Below, piece by piece: positions 7,788 through 15,553 of a DNA stretch of 64,000 bases. The stretch comes from Bog-159 sp049511415 (lineage in GTDB: Bacteria > Acidobacteriota > Terriglobia > Bryobacterales > Bryobacteraceae). The translations under genes and the position numbers were made by a program. The notes under the pieces are model-generated. The model had not been told where the DNA came from. It worked only from the letters and a program-made list of their open reading frames with translations, and did no database searches. Location of the stretch: positions 1 through 64,000 of the forward strand of contig JBEKYC010000018.1 of the NCBI GenBank assembly GCA_049511415.1. The letters are read 5' to 3'. Numbering within the stretch: the stretch's first letter is position 1; each line of letters begins with the position of its first letter.

Positions 7788-10334
7788 TTATTTAAACACA
7801 CCTAGGAGGCGACGGAGGAATCCTTTTCTCGGTTTCGGCTTTTCGGCTACCGGCGGCGGTGGCGCGGGAGCCTGCGGCGTCGGCGGCGGACGGCGCACCG
7901 CCAGCACCGGCGGCGGCGCATTCACATGCGGCGCGGCTTCGATCGTCGGCGCGGGACTCGGTATTTCCCATCCGGCCACGTTCGTCACGCTTTGCCCGCG
8001 GCTATGCAGTGGGCAGGCCGTCACCGGCTGGGTGCCGGAAATGTACACCTCGTTGATCGTCTCCGGACAATACGGCGTTGCCAGCATACCCGACTCCGGG
8101 TCGATCTGCACGGACACAATGCCGTCCGGGGCTTCGAAGGGCCGCACGTCGCGATACTCGCGGAACTGCAAAGCCCGTTTCATGAATTCGGTCCAGATGG
8201 GCAGCGCCGAGTGCGCGCCTTCCAGATCCAATACGCTGTTATCGTCAAAACCCACCCACACGATGCACAGCAGGTTGGAAGTGTAGCCCGCGAACCAGCC
8301 GTCGTGGGACGTGCCGGTCTTGCCCGCCGCCGGCGCCGTGAAGCCCAACCCGCGCACACCCGCCGCCGTGCCCGAGCGCATCACCTCTTCCATCAGGTTG
8401 GTCATCAGATACGCCACTCGCGGATCCAGCACCGTCCGCTTCTCCGGCTTGTTTTCGTAGATCTGCTGGCCATTCCGCGCGCGCACCTGGGTCACGAAAT
8501 TCGGCTTCACCCAGACGCCCCCGTTCGCGAACATGGTGTACGCGCCCGCCATCTCCATGGGCGTCACGTCGTACGAGCCGAGCGCCACCGCCGGCGTGGG
8601 TTGGATGTTGTAATTCAGTCCGGCTTCCTTCGCCAGGTTGACCACTGCGTCGAAACCCACCATCTCGCCCACTTTCACCGTCGCCACGTTCATCGACTTG
8701 GCCAGCGCCTGGCGCAAGGTCACCGTGCCGTGGAACTCGTGCTTGAAGTTGCTGGGTTCGTAGGGTTTGTTGTCGTACCAGAAAGTAGTCGGTTCATCCA
8801 ACACGGTGGTGCCCGCCGTCAGTATATGCGTGCCGCCTTCGATCGCCGTATTCAGCGCCGCCGTGTATACAAACGGTTTGAAAATGGAGCCGGGCTGCCG
8901 CTTGGCCAGCACATGATTGAGCTGGCTGACGCCATAGTTTCGTCCACCGGCCAGCGCCCGGATCTCGCCCGTATGCGGATCGAGCGCGATCAGCGCGCAC
9001 TGCGCCTCCGGCGGCTGTTGGCCCTTGAATCGCTTCTGCTTGCGGATGAGTTCATCCACTCCCTGCATCCCGGTGCGGATGGCCTCGGCGGCGGCCCGTT
9101 GCAGATTCAAATCCAGCGTGGTGTACACCCGGAATGAATTCGCCTGGAAATCGTCCTGCCATTTGCTGAGCAGGAAATCGTTCACCAGGTCGACGAAATA
9201 CGGCGCTTCCAGCGATTGCGCGGAGCCTTTGGCTACCGTCAGGGGAGCCTCCCGCGCCACCGCATAATCGCGATCGCTGACGTAGCCGTTCTGCCGCATC
9301 AGCACCAGCACCGCGTTGCGCCGTTCCAGCAGATGGTCCGGATGGCGGAAGGGATCGAAATAGGCCGGCCATCGCGGCAGGCTGGCCAGTTCGGCGGCCT
9401 CCGGCAGCGTGATCTGCTTCAGGTCCTTGCCCAGGAACGCTTCCGCCGCTTCCCCGAACCCGTGTATGCGGAACGTCCCGCGCGAACCCAAGTAGATCTG
9501 GTTCGAATAGTCTTCGAAGATCTCTTCCTTCGTCAGCCGCTGTTCCAACTGGATCGTGATCAGGATTTCCGCCAGTTTGCGCGTCCAGCGTTTCTCTTTA
9601 TCGAGGAAGAACTCGCGCGCCAACTGCATACTGAGCGTGGAGGCGCCCTGATCCTTCCGGCCCTCCCTCAGGTCCACATACGCGGCGCGCATCATGCCGA
9701 TGGGATCGAAGCCCGCATGCTGGAAGAAGCGCTTGTCTTCCGCCGAAGTGACCGCATCGATCAGCACTTTGGGAATATCCGCGAATTTCACCAGTCGCCG
9801 CTTTTCGCGGTTGCGGTCCGAAAGATTAGTGATGAGCTGCGGTTCCAGGCGATATTCCGGCCGCGCGGTATTATCGCGCAGCGAAACGATCTGCGAGATA
9901 CGGCCGCCGGCGAATTTGATGACCCCGGCCTCCTCGTCGTAGGAGTCCGGCCCGGGATAAATCTCCACCGCGTTGTCGCCCCGCCGTTGGAAATAGCCCG
10001 TGGCATTCGAATGCGATTCGGTATAACCCGCGCGCCCCAGTTCGTCGGCCATTTCGGCGGCGGTCAGGGTGTCGCCCACCGCCACCAGGCGCGGCGCTGC
10101 GAAGATCTTGGAAGTATTGGCGAACGGACCCGCGCGCAGCTTCTGGTCGATCAGTCTGGAATATTGCGTATAGAAGTGCGTTAGAACACCGGCGCAAACC
10201 AGGAAGGCCAGCGTCAGGCAGATGGCCAGAGTCTTGCCAACCGGATGGAGAAAAAACCGGACCAGGTAAGCTTCTTTGGGTACCCGGACTCTAACCCTTT
10301 TCTTCTGCTTGGCGTCGGATCTTTTCTCTGCCAC
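7788..10334 (-). CDS. Bifunctional penicillin-binding protein, PBP1b type
   Basis: An 848-residue enzyme that polymerises and cross-links peptidoglycan at the outer face of the inner membrane. Order of parts: basic cytoplasmic tail; membrane anchor about 35-55; a UB2H-like domain about 75-160, which points to PBP1b; GT51 glycosyltransferase with catalytic Glu199 in SAEDKRFFQH and the QGASTLSMQLAR motif; transpeptidase with Ser483-x-x-Lys486, Ser547-Met-Asn549 and K672-T-G-T; and a Pro-rich C-terminal tail ending in basic residues. The start is GTG at 10334, with a weak GAGAAT box 8 nt upstream. It heads an operon with two TPR genes. The C-terminal Pro/Ala stretch is probably disordered. Confidence 0.92.
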   Translation of the reverse strand: MAEKRSDAKQKKRVRVRVPKEAYLVRFFLHPVGKTLAICLTLAFLVCAGVLTHFYTQYSRLIDQKLRAGPFANTSKIFAAPRLVAVGDTLTAAEMADELGRAGYTESHSNATGYFQRRGDNAVEIYPGPDSYDEEAGVIKFAGGRISQIVSLRDNTARPEYRLEPQLITNLSDRNREKRRLVKFADIPKVLIDAVTSAEDKRFFQHAGFDPIGMMRAAYVDLREGRKDQGASTLSMQLAREFFLDKEKRWTRKLAEILITIQLEQRLTKEEIFEDYSNQIYLGSRGTFRIHGFGEAAEAFLGKDLKQITLPEAAELASLPRWPAYFDPFRHPDHLLERRNAVLVLMRQNGYVSDRDYAVAREAPLTVAKGSAQSLEAPYFVDLVNDFLLSKWQDDFQANSFRVYTTLDLNLQRAAAEAIRTGMQGVDELIRKQKRFKGQQPPEAQCALIALDPHTGEIRALAGGRNYGVSQLNHVLAKRQPGSIFKPFVYTAALNTAIEGGTHILTAGTTVLDEPTTFWYDNKPYEPSNFKHEFHGTVTLRQALAKSMNVATVKVGEMVGFDAVVNLAKEAGLNYNIQPTPAVALGSYDVTPMEMAGAYTMFANGGVWVKPNFVTQVRARNGQQIYENKPEKRTVLDPRVAYLMTNLMEEVMRSGTAAGVRGLGFTAPAAGKTGTSHDGWFAGYTSNLLCIVWVGFDDNSVLDLEGAHSALPIWTEFMKRALQFREYRDVRPFEAPDGIVSVQIDPESGMLATPYCPETINEVYISGTQPVTACPLHSRGQSVTNVAGWEIPSPAPTIEAAPHVNAPPPVLAVRRPPPTPQAPAPPPPVAEKPKPRKGFLRRLLGVFK

Positions 10335-10360
10335 TAACTACAATTCTCGCACAAGGCGAC

Positions 10361-10702
10361 CTACCGGCTCCCAGCGCCCGGATAGAAGTGAAGATCCACC
10401 GTGTACATGGGCAGATCCACCCGCACCACATACCGCACGTCCAGCCGTACCGTCCCCGGAGCCCGTTGAATCTTGATGTTGGAAGCCGTCACCGGCAGTT
10501 CCAGATCCGTGGCCTTGGCCAGAACCCACGACCGCAAAACATCGTCGGAAGCCGCGGGAGCCGCAGGACGATGGGAAACATCCTCCACGAACCGCTGCAA
10601 CTCTTGATCGTGCAGGTAAATCGGAATCAGCTTGATGCCCAGAACCACCAGCACCGCCAGCACGGCAAAGCCGGCGGCCTGGCGCAACCGGGTGCCGATC
10701 AC
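10361..10702 (-). CDS. Small single-pass membrane protein, DUF4845-like
   Basis: A 113-residue protein with one N-terminal membrane segment (about residues 10-27, AVLAVLVVLGIKLIPIYL) and a soluble part ending in a beta-rich region (VRLDVRYVVRVDLPMY). The arrangement resembles the DUF4845 family of small inner-membrane proteins, but the assignment is tentative. Its ATG overlaps the stop of the upstream membrane protein by 4 bp (ATGA), so the two are probably translationally coupled. No catalytic residues are visible and the function is unknown. Confidence 0.6.
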   Translation of the reverse strand: MIGTRLRQAAGFAVLAVLVVLGIKLIPIYLHDQELQRFVEDVSHRPAAPAASDDVLRSWVLAKATDLELPVTASNIKIQRAPGTVRLDVRYVVRVDLPMYTVDLHFYPGAGSR

Positions 10703-11148
10703 GGCCGCTCGTCCACGTCACGCGCGGAAGCGCACAACTCGTCCCAAATCTCGCCGTGCGGATTCCACTCCGGATTCTCCAGGCCGGAGATCTGCAACTC
10801 CGCCAGCTTCAACGTGCCGTGCCCGTAAGGGCAAATGTACTCGATGCGCGGCCTGCCCAGCAGCAGCACGCCGCTCCACGACCCGGTTTCCACCGGCATG
10901 CGCAGGCGCCGCAAACATACCCGGCAGCGCAGTTTCTGATCCCAGATGCAAAGATACAGCAGCCCGCAACCCAGCAGAAACCAAAGGCCCGTCAGCATGG
11001 TGTACTGCAGATCGTAACCGAAACGCGGGGGTGCGTAGTTGAGGAATTGGGGCGGCGCCGGCCAGACATAATTCAGCCATCGCAACAGGCCGTACGTCAC
11101 CGCCGCGGAGACACCCAGTTTTCCAACGAGATAACCCCAGTACCGCAT
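10699..11148 (-). CDS. Membrane protein with CxxC zinc-ribbon-like motif
   Basis: A 149-residue protein. An N-terminal hydrophobic segment (about 8-25) and a second one (about 52-70, MLTGLWFLLGCGLLYLCIW) enclose a short loop. A cytoplasmic part follows with CRVC at about 75-78 and a later Cys in YICPYGHG, which could bind a metal ion. The C-terminus is acidic. The family is not recognised. It is co-directional with and overlaps the next small membrane protein. The divalent-metal idea is inference from the Cys spacing only. Confidence 0.6.
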   Translation of the reverse strand: MRYWGYLVGKLGVSAAVTYGLLRWLNYVWPAPPQFLNYAPPRFGYDLQYTMLTGLWFLLGCGLLYLCIWDQKLRCRVCLRRLRMPVETGSWSGVLLLGRPRIEYICPYGHGTLKLAELQISGLENPEWNPHGEIWDELCASARDVDERP

Positions 11149-11194
11149 AACCCCTTAGATGCCGGTGCGCATGGCCAAGTTCCGCAACCGCATA

Positions 11195-12103
11195 TCAGCT
11201 TCGTAACAGGTTTCGCGCCAGGAACAGCACATTTGCCGGCCGTTCCGCCAGCCGCCGCATAAAGTATGGATACCACGCATGCCCGTAAGGCACGTAGAGC
11301 CGCAGCCTGTATCCTTCGTTAACCAGCCGCCGCTGGATGTCCCGCCGGATGCCGTAAAGCATCTGGAATTCGAACGTATCGCGCGAAATCTTGCGCGATT
11401 CCACGAACTGTTTGGTCTGCTCGATGATCTTCTCGTCGTGTGTCGCTATACCCGGATAAACGCCTTTCTCCAGCAGGAGGTTCATTAATTCCACGTAATT
11501 GCGGTCTACGTCGGATTTCTCCTTGAACGCCACCGCCGGCGGCTCCAGGTACGCCCCCTTGCACAACCGCACGCGTATCCCGCGCGCGCACAGCATCTCC
11601 ACATCCTTGCGGCTGCGCAGTAGGTACGCCTGGATTACCGTACCGGTGGTCTTGTAGCGCGCGTGCAGATCGCAAACCAGTTCCAGGGTGCGGTCCGTAT
11701 ATTCGCTCGATTCCATATCCACGCGCACGAAATTCCCCATCTGGGCCGCCTGCGCTACCAGCGCCTCCACGTTGCCGCGGCATTTCTCGAGCGACAGATC
11801 CATTCCGAACTGCGTCAGCTTCAACGACACATTGCCATCGATCCCCAGCCTGCCGATCTCGCCCAGCGCCTTCTGATAAGCATCCCGCGAGGCCTCCGCT
11901 TCCTCCAGCGACGTAACGTTTTCGCCCAGATGGTCGAGCGTCACGCTGATTCCTTCGGCATTGATCCGTTGACATGTCTCCAGCGCCTCCGGCAGATTGT
12001 CGCCCGCCACGAACCGTGCCGACCACCGCCGGGCGAAGCTGGAAGTCTCCATCCATCGCCGCAGATGCTTCTGCCGCGAGAGGAACAGGAAGAATTTGCG
12101 CAT
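11195..12103 (-). CDS. Proline dehydrogenase
   Basis: Oxidises L-proline to pyrroline-5-carboxylate with FAD, feeding electrons to the membrane quinone pool. At 302 residues this is the short monofunctional type, without the P5C dehydrogenase part of PutA. Family motifs are SLKLTQFGMDL, RVRLCKGAYLEPP, GIATHDEKII, FEFQMLYGIRR and, near the C-terminus, RLYVPYGHAWYPYFMRRLAE, which contacts substrate and flavin. The frame is open upstream to 12526, but that part is antisense to the radical SAM gene. The ATG at 12103 has GGTGGAG about 5 nt upstream and fits the family length. Confidence 0.9.
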   Translation of the reverse strand: MRKFFLFLSRQKHLRRWMETSSFARRWSARFVAGDNLPEALETCQRINAEGISVTLDHLGENVTSLEEAEASRDAYQKALGEIGRLGIDGNVSLKLTQFGMDLSLEKCRGNVEALVAQAAQMGNFVRVDMESSEYTDRTLELVCDLHARYKTTGTVIQAYLLRSRKDVEMLCARGIRVRLCKGAYLEPPAVAFKEKSDVDRNYVELMNLLLEKGVYPGIATHDEKIIEQTKQFVESRKISRDTFEFQMLYGIRRDIQRRLVNEGYRLRLYVPYGHAWYPYFMRRLAERPANVLFLARNLLRS

Positions 12104-12140
12104 GCTACTCCACCATAACCCCTGTCCCAGAGCCCCGTGG

Positions 12141-12168
12141 GGCAGACCATCGTTTTTTGTGGTCTGCC
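12141..12168. repeat. Dispersed palindromic repeat, copy 2
   Basis: Same 9-bp inverted repeat as at 5073-5100 (GGCAGACCA/TGGTCTGCC), with loop TCGTTTTTTG and the same CGTGG and CATCT flanks. Here it lies between two divergent genes, 5' of both, so it cannot be serving as a simple terminator for either. Confidence 0.75.
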
Positions 12169-12217
12169 ATCTAAATCGCGTCTTGCATTTAGGCGAACAA
12201 AAAGCGAAAATAGGGAA

Positions 12218-13186
12218 ATGCCCGAACTGATAGGCATCGCCAAAATGGCCGCCCAAAGCGAGCTCCTGCAGGCCAAATCCGCCGTCGAATATTTCGAAAT
12301 CGAAGCCCGCAGCATCCTCAACCGCACCAAGCCCAACATGCCCTTCCAATGGACCATCAACCCCTACCGCGGCTGCGAATTCGGCTGCCAATACTGCTAC
12401 GCCCGCTACACCCACGAATTCATGGGTCTGGCCGACGGCCGCGAGTTCGAGTCGAAGATCTACGCCAAAGCCGGCACGCCCGAATTGCTGCGCCAGGAAC
12501 TGCGCGGCATTCCCCGTTCCGGCCATATCGCCATCGGCACCGCCACCGATCCCTATCAGCCGGCCGAGCGCCGCTTCGGCCGCACCCGCGCCCTACTCGA
12601 AGTCTTCGCCGAGGAGAAAGGCTGGCATCTCTCCATTACCACCAAGTCGGACCTCGTGACTCGCGATCTCGACCTGCTGCGCGAAGTCGCCCGCCGCAAC
12701 GTCCTCTCCATCAGCATCACCATCACGACCCTCAACCGCCGCCTGGCGCGCCAGCTCGAACCGCGCGCCCCACGCCCCGACCTGCGCCTCGCCGCGGTCC
12801 GCACGCTCGCCGCCGCCGGCCTGATCGTGGGCGTCTATCCCAACCCCGTCATGCCCATGATCACCGACGCCGAAGAAAGCCTAGACGCGCTCGCATCCGC
12901 AGCCGCGGGCGCCGGCGCGCAATACTTCGGAGGTGGTCCGCTGTTCCTCATGCCGGCGGCCCAGAAGGTCTTCTTCCCGTTCCTCGACCAGCGCTTTCCC
13001 AAGCTGGCCCGCCCCTATCGCCGGCTCTACGCCCACGGCGCGTATCTAGGCCCCGGCTACAAGGCGGAGCTGCGCGATCGCATCTCCCGCATACGCGACC
13101 GCCACGGCTTGCGCACCGCTCCCGTCGAGTACCGCCCCGAGCTGTGGGAAGGCGAAGAACAAGGCGACCTGTTTCCGCTACATTGA
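12218..13186 (+). CDS. Radical SAM protein, SPL (spore photoproduct lyase)-like family
   Basis: A 322-residue radical SAM enzyme. The cluster motif is CEFGCQYC in the family-typical context NPYRGCEFGCQYCYAR, about 50 residues in. Further features include ATDPYQPAERR, shared with the SplB-related group, and SITTKSDLVTRD. Proteins of this family are often annotated SplB-like or Rv2578c-like and their substrates are mostly unknown; this organism shows no sign of sporulation. The ATG at 12218 fits the conserved N-terminus, with GAAAAT 6 nt upstream. An upstream extension to 12137 would be encoded by the palindromic repeat and is rejected. queA follows 6 bp after its stop. Confidence 0.85.
   Translation: MPELIGIAKMAAQSELLQAKSAVEYFEIEARSILNRTKPNMPFQWTINPYRGCEFGCQYCYARYTHEFMGLADGREFESKIYAKAGTPELLRQELRGIPRSGHIAIGTATDPYQPAERRFGRTRALLEVFAEEKGWHLSITTKSDLVTRDLDLLREVARRNVLSISITITTLNRRLARQLEPRAPRPDLRLAAVRTLAAAGLIVGVYPNPVMPMITDAEESLDALASAAAGAGAQYFGGGPLFLMPAAQKVFFPFLDQRFPKLARPYRRLYAHGAYLGPGYKAELRDRISRIRDRHGLRTAPVEYRPELWEGEEQGDLFPLH
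13179..13184 (+). promoter_or_regulatory. Putative -10 of queA (leaderless type)
   Basis: TACATT sits 8 nt before the queA ATG at 13193 and overlaps the end of the preceding gene. No ribosome binding site is visible in between. Confidence 0.35.
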
Positions 13187-13192
13187 AGCTGG

Positions 13193-14233
13193 ATGGACCT
13201 CGCCGAGTTCGATTACGCGCTGCCCGAAGAGTTGATCGCCCAAACGCCGCTGGCCGATCGCGCCGCCTCCCGCATGCTGGTGGTCGATCGCGCCCGCGAA
13301 ACCTGGGAAGACCGTCAGTTCCGCGATCTGCCGTCTTATCTGCGCCCCGGCGATTGCCTGGTCTTGAACGATTCCCGTGTCTTCCCCGCGCGTCTGTTCG
13401 GCCATCGCCTAAAGAACCCGGAGCGTCGCGAGTATCACACAGGCGAAGTGGAAGTGCTGCTGCTCCGTCCCTTGGACGCCTCGGCGCGCGATTGGGAGGC
13501 GTTGGTGCATCCGGGCAAAAAGATGCGCGTGGGCGAACGTGTGCGTTTCAGCGACAATCTCGAAGCCGAAGTGATCGCCCGTCGCGACTTCGGCCAGCGC
13601 ACCCTGCGCTTTGCCACCGATTGCGACGTCTACGAGGAATTCGAAAAGATCGGACACGTCCCGCTGCCGCCCTACATCAAGCGTCAGGACGAAGCTGCCG
13701 ACCGCGAGCGCTACCAAACCGTCTTCGCCCGCGAGCGCGGATCGGCCGCCGCGCCCACCGCCGGCCTGCACTTCATGCCCGAAGTGCTGGACGCCTGCCG
13801 CGCCGCCGGAGCGGACACCGCCTTCGTCACGCTGCACGTGGGCCTCGGCACGTTCCAACCCATCCACGACGACCGCATCGAAGGCCATCGCCTGCACAGC
13901 GAGCACTATCAAATCACCGCCGAAAACGCCGCCCGCATGGCCGCCGCCCGCCGCCTGGTAGCCGTCGGCACCACCAGCGTGCGCACCCTCGAAAGCGCCG
14001 TGCTCGCAGGCGGCCTCTGCGAATCCACCGGCGAAACGGATCTCTTCATCTACCCCGGCTTCCACTTCCAAGCAGCCGGCGCCATGCTGACTAACTTCCA
14101 CCTGCCCCGCACCAGCCTGCTGCTGATGGTCTGCGCCCTGGCCGGCAAAGACCTGGCCCTGGCCGCCTACCGGCACGCCGTAGAATCCCGCTACCGCTTC
14201 TACTCCTACGGCGACTGCATGCTGATCGTATAG
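13193..14233 (+). CDS. queA: S-adenosylmethionine:tRNA ribosyltransferase-isomerase QueA
   Basis: Transfers and isomerises the ribosyl part of SAM onto 7-aminomethyl-7-deazaguanine in tRNA, giving epoxyqueuosine, the substrate of QueG. The 346-residue length fits. Recognisable stretches are the N-terminal FDYALPEELIAQTPL, the RPGDCLVLNDSRVFPARL region, PLPPYIKR, FARERGSAAAPTAGLHF, and the end TNFHLPRTSLLLMVCALAG, all family hallmarks. It follows the radical SAM gene by 6 bp but may also have its own promoter. A downstream tgt gene is not seen here. Confidence 0.97.
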   Translation: MDLAEFDYALPEELIAQTPLADRAASRMLVVDRARETWEDRQFRDLPSYLRPGDCLVLNDSRVFPARLFGHRLKNPERREYHTGEVEVLLLRPLDASARDWEALVHPGKKMRVGERVRFSDNLEAEVIARRDFGQRTLRFATDCDVYEEFEKIGHVPLPPYIKRQDEAADRERYQTVFARERGSAAAPTAGLHFMPEVLDACRAAGADTAFVTLHVGLGTFQPIHDDRIEGHRLHSEHYQITAENAARMAAARRLVAVGTTSVRTLESAVLAGGLCESTGETDLFIYPGFHFQAAGAMLTNFHLPRTSLLLMVCALAGKDLALAAYRHAVESRYRFYSYGDCMLIV

Positions 14234-14351
14234 AAACTACATGCAACTCCTGGCGCACTCCATAAAAAAATCCAGTTAGCCATTCGGGCGCCGTTTTGCG
14301 CATCTAGTTTTGGCGCTCGTATAGACGCCGCCAGAAAAGGAACGCAACACC

Positions 14352-15497
14352 ATGAAACTGATCGCTGTAACTTTCCTCGCCACCTGGGCCGCCGTTTGCG
14401 CCCCGGCGCAAACCCTCCAAGTTTTTGACTCCGCTTCCGCCGGAACCGCTGCTTTCCCATCCGTGGCGGCGCTTACCACCTCCGGTCAATTCGTCACTGC
14501 CATCGAAAACAGCAACCTGGACCTCGAGGTCATTGCCTGGCAGAACAACACCGCCAGCCGCTCCATCTCACGGCTGGGCAGCCTCAGCGCCGGGAAACTG
14601 GGCGCCGGAAATGGTCCAAACGTGGCGGTCGCCGGAGTTTCGAATGACCGGTTCGTCGTAGCCTTGATCAACGCCAATGGGAATCTCGAACTCATCCTCT
14701 ATGCGGTGAATCCGAACACTACCATCACGCGGCTGGACTCTGTCAGCGAATCACTTCCCATTAACGGCTTGGCGATCACCGCGCTCGACTCCCAACGCGT
14801 AGTCACCGTGGCCACCGATTCCGCCAGTGCTACCGTAACCACCTGGATCGTGAATTCCAATAACACCCTCTCGGCGCAAGCGATTCCCTGGGTTCTCTAC
14901 AGTACCGGTTATTCCGTCGCGGTTGCCGCCATGAGCAGTTCCCAAATAGCCGTGGCACAGGATAACGGTGTAAACGCCGACGGTGCCCCGAACCAACTTT
15001 CCCTGTCGACGTTCTCCGTCGATTCCATGGGCGACTTGCTCGAACTGTCCGCCTATTTCCTGGACCAAAATGGTTATGTGTGTGGCAACGACGACGGCCC
15101 CTTCTGTGCGTTATCCATCGCTTCCTTGGGCGGAGGCAATTTGGCCGTAGACTCTCAGGATGACAGCGGGACCCCCACCGTCAGCCTCTGGAACATTAGC
15201 GCGTCGGGCCTCATCACCGCGGTCGCCTCGGGGCAGGAGGCAAACTCAGCATCGGCCGTGGCGGTCGTCAACATGCAAGGCATGGCTTTCACCATCGATG
15301 ATTCCGACAACTATCTTGTTTCTCTCTGGGGCGGAACCCAAGGGATCAACTATGATGTCGTCACTACCGCCCTCCCCGGCGGATGCGTCGGATACTGCAA
15401 TGTGGCCGCCGCCAGCCTGCCGGGCGGAGAAGTGGTCACCGCGACCATAACCGGCAACAACTTCGACCTGACCGTGTCCGTCTGGTTGCTCCTTTAG
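14352..15497 (+). CDS. Secreted beta-rich repeat protein of unknown function
   Basis: A 381-residue protein with a signal peptide at residues 1-20 (hydrophobic LIAVTFLATWAAVCAPAQT). The mature part is rich in Ser, Thr, Asn, Val and Ala and shows weak repeats about 50 residues long with strands such as VVALINANGNLELILYAV and VVTVATDSASATVTTWIV, compatible with a beta-propeller. Two Cys-containing segments (YVCGNDDGPFCAL and GGCVGYCN) may form disulfides. No catalytic motif is visible and the family is not recognised. AGGAACG lies upstream of the ATG. The gene stands alone and converges on the S9 peptidase gene. Confidence 0.65.
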   Translation: MKLIAVTFLATWAAVCAPAQTLQVFDSASAGTAAFPSVAALTTSGQFVTAIENSNLDLEVIAWQNNTASRSISRLGSLSAGKLGAGNGPNVAVAGVSNDRFVVALINANGNLELILYAVNPNTTITRLDSVSESLPINGLAITALDSQRVVTVATDSASATVTTWIVNSNNTLSAQAIPWVLYSTGYSVAVAAMSSSQIAVAQDNGVNADGAPNQLSLSTFSVDSMGDLLELSAYFLDQNGYVCGNDDGPFCALSIASLGGGNLAVDSQDDSGTPTVSLWNISASGLITAVASGQEANSASAVAVVNMQGMAFTIDDSDNYLVSLWGGTQGINYDVVTTALPGGCVGYCNVAAASLPGGEVVTATITGNNFDLTVSVWLLL

Positions 15498-15526
15498 ACC
15501 CCTGCCCGCGCGGCTGTTCTACGGTA

Positions 15527-15550
15527 TGACGGCGGCATCCCCCGCCGTCA
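15527..15550. terminator. Probable bidirectional terminator hairpin
   Basis: Perfect 9-bp stem TGACGGCGG/CCGCCGTCA with a 6-nt loop between two convergent genes that end at 15497 (+) and 15554 (-). No clear T-run follows, so termination efficiency is uncertain. Confidence 0.55.
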
Positions 15551-15553
15551 CCC

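Noticed and set aside
12104..12526. N-terminal extension of proline dehydrogenase
   Set aside because: Antisense to the radical SAM gene and runs through the palindromic repeat; the ATG at 12103 has a ribosome site.
12349..14094. 581-codon open frame over the radical SAM and queA genes
   Set aside because: Out-of-frame shadow with Arg/Pro repeats; both underlying genes show full family motifs.
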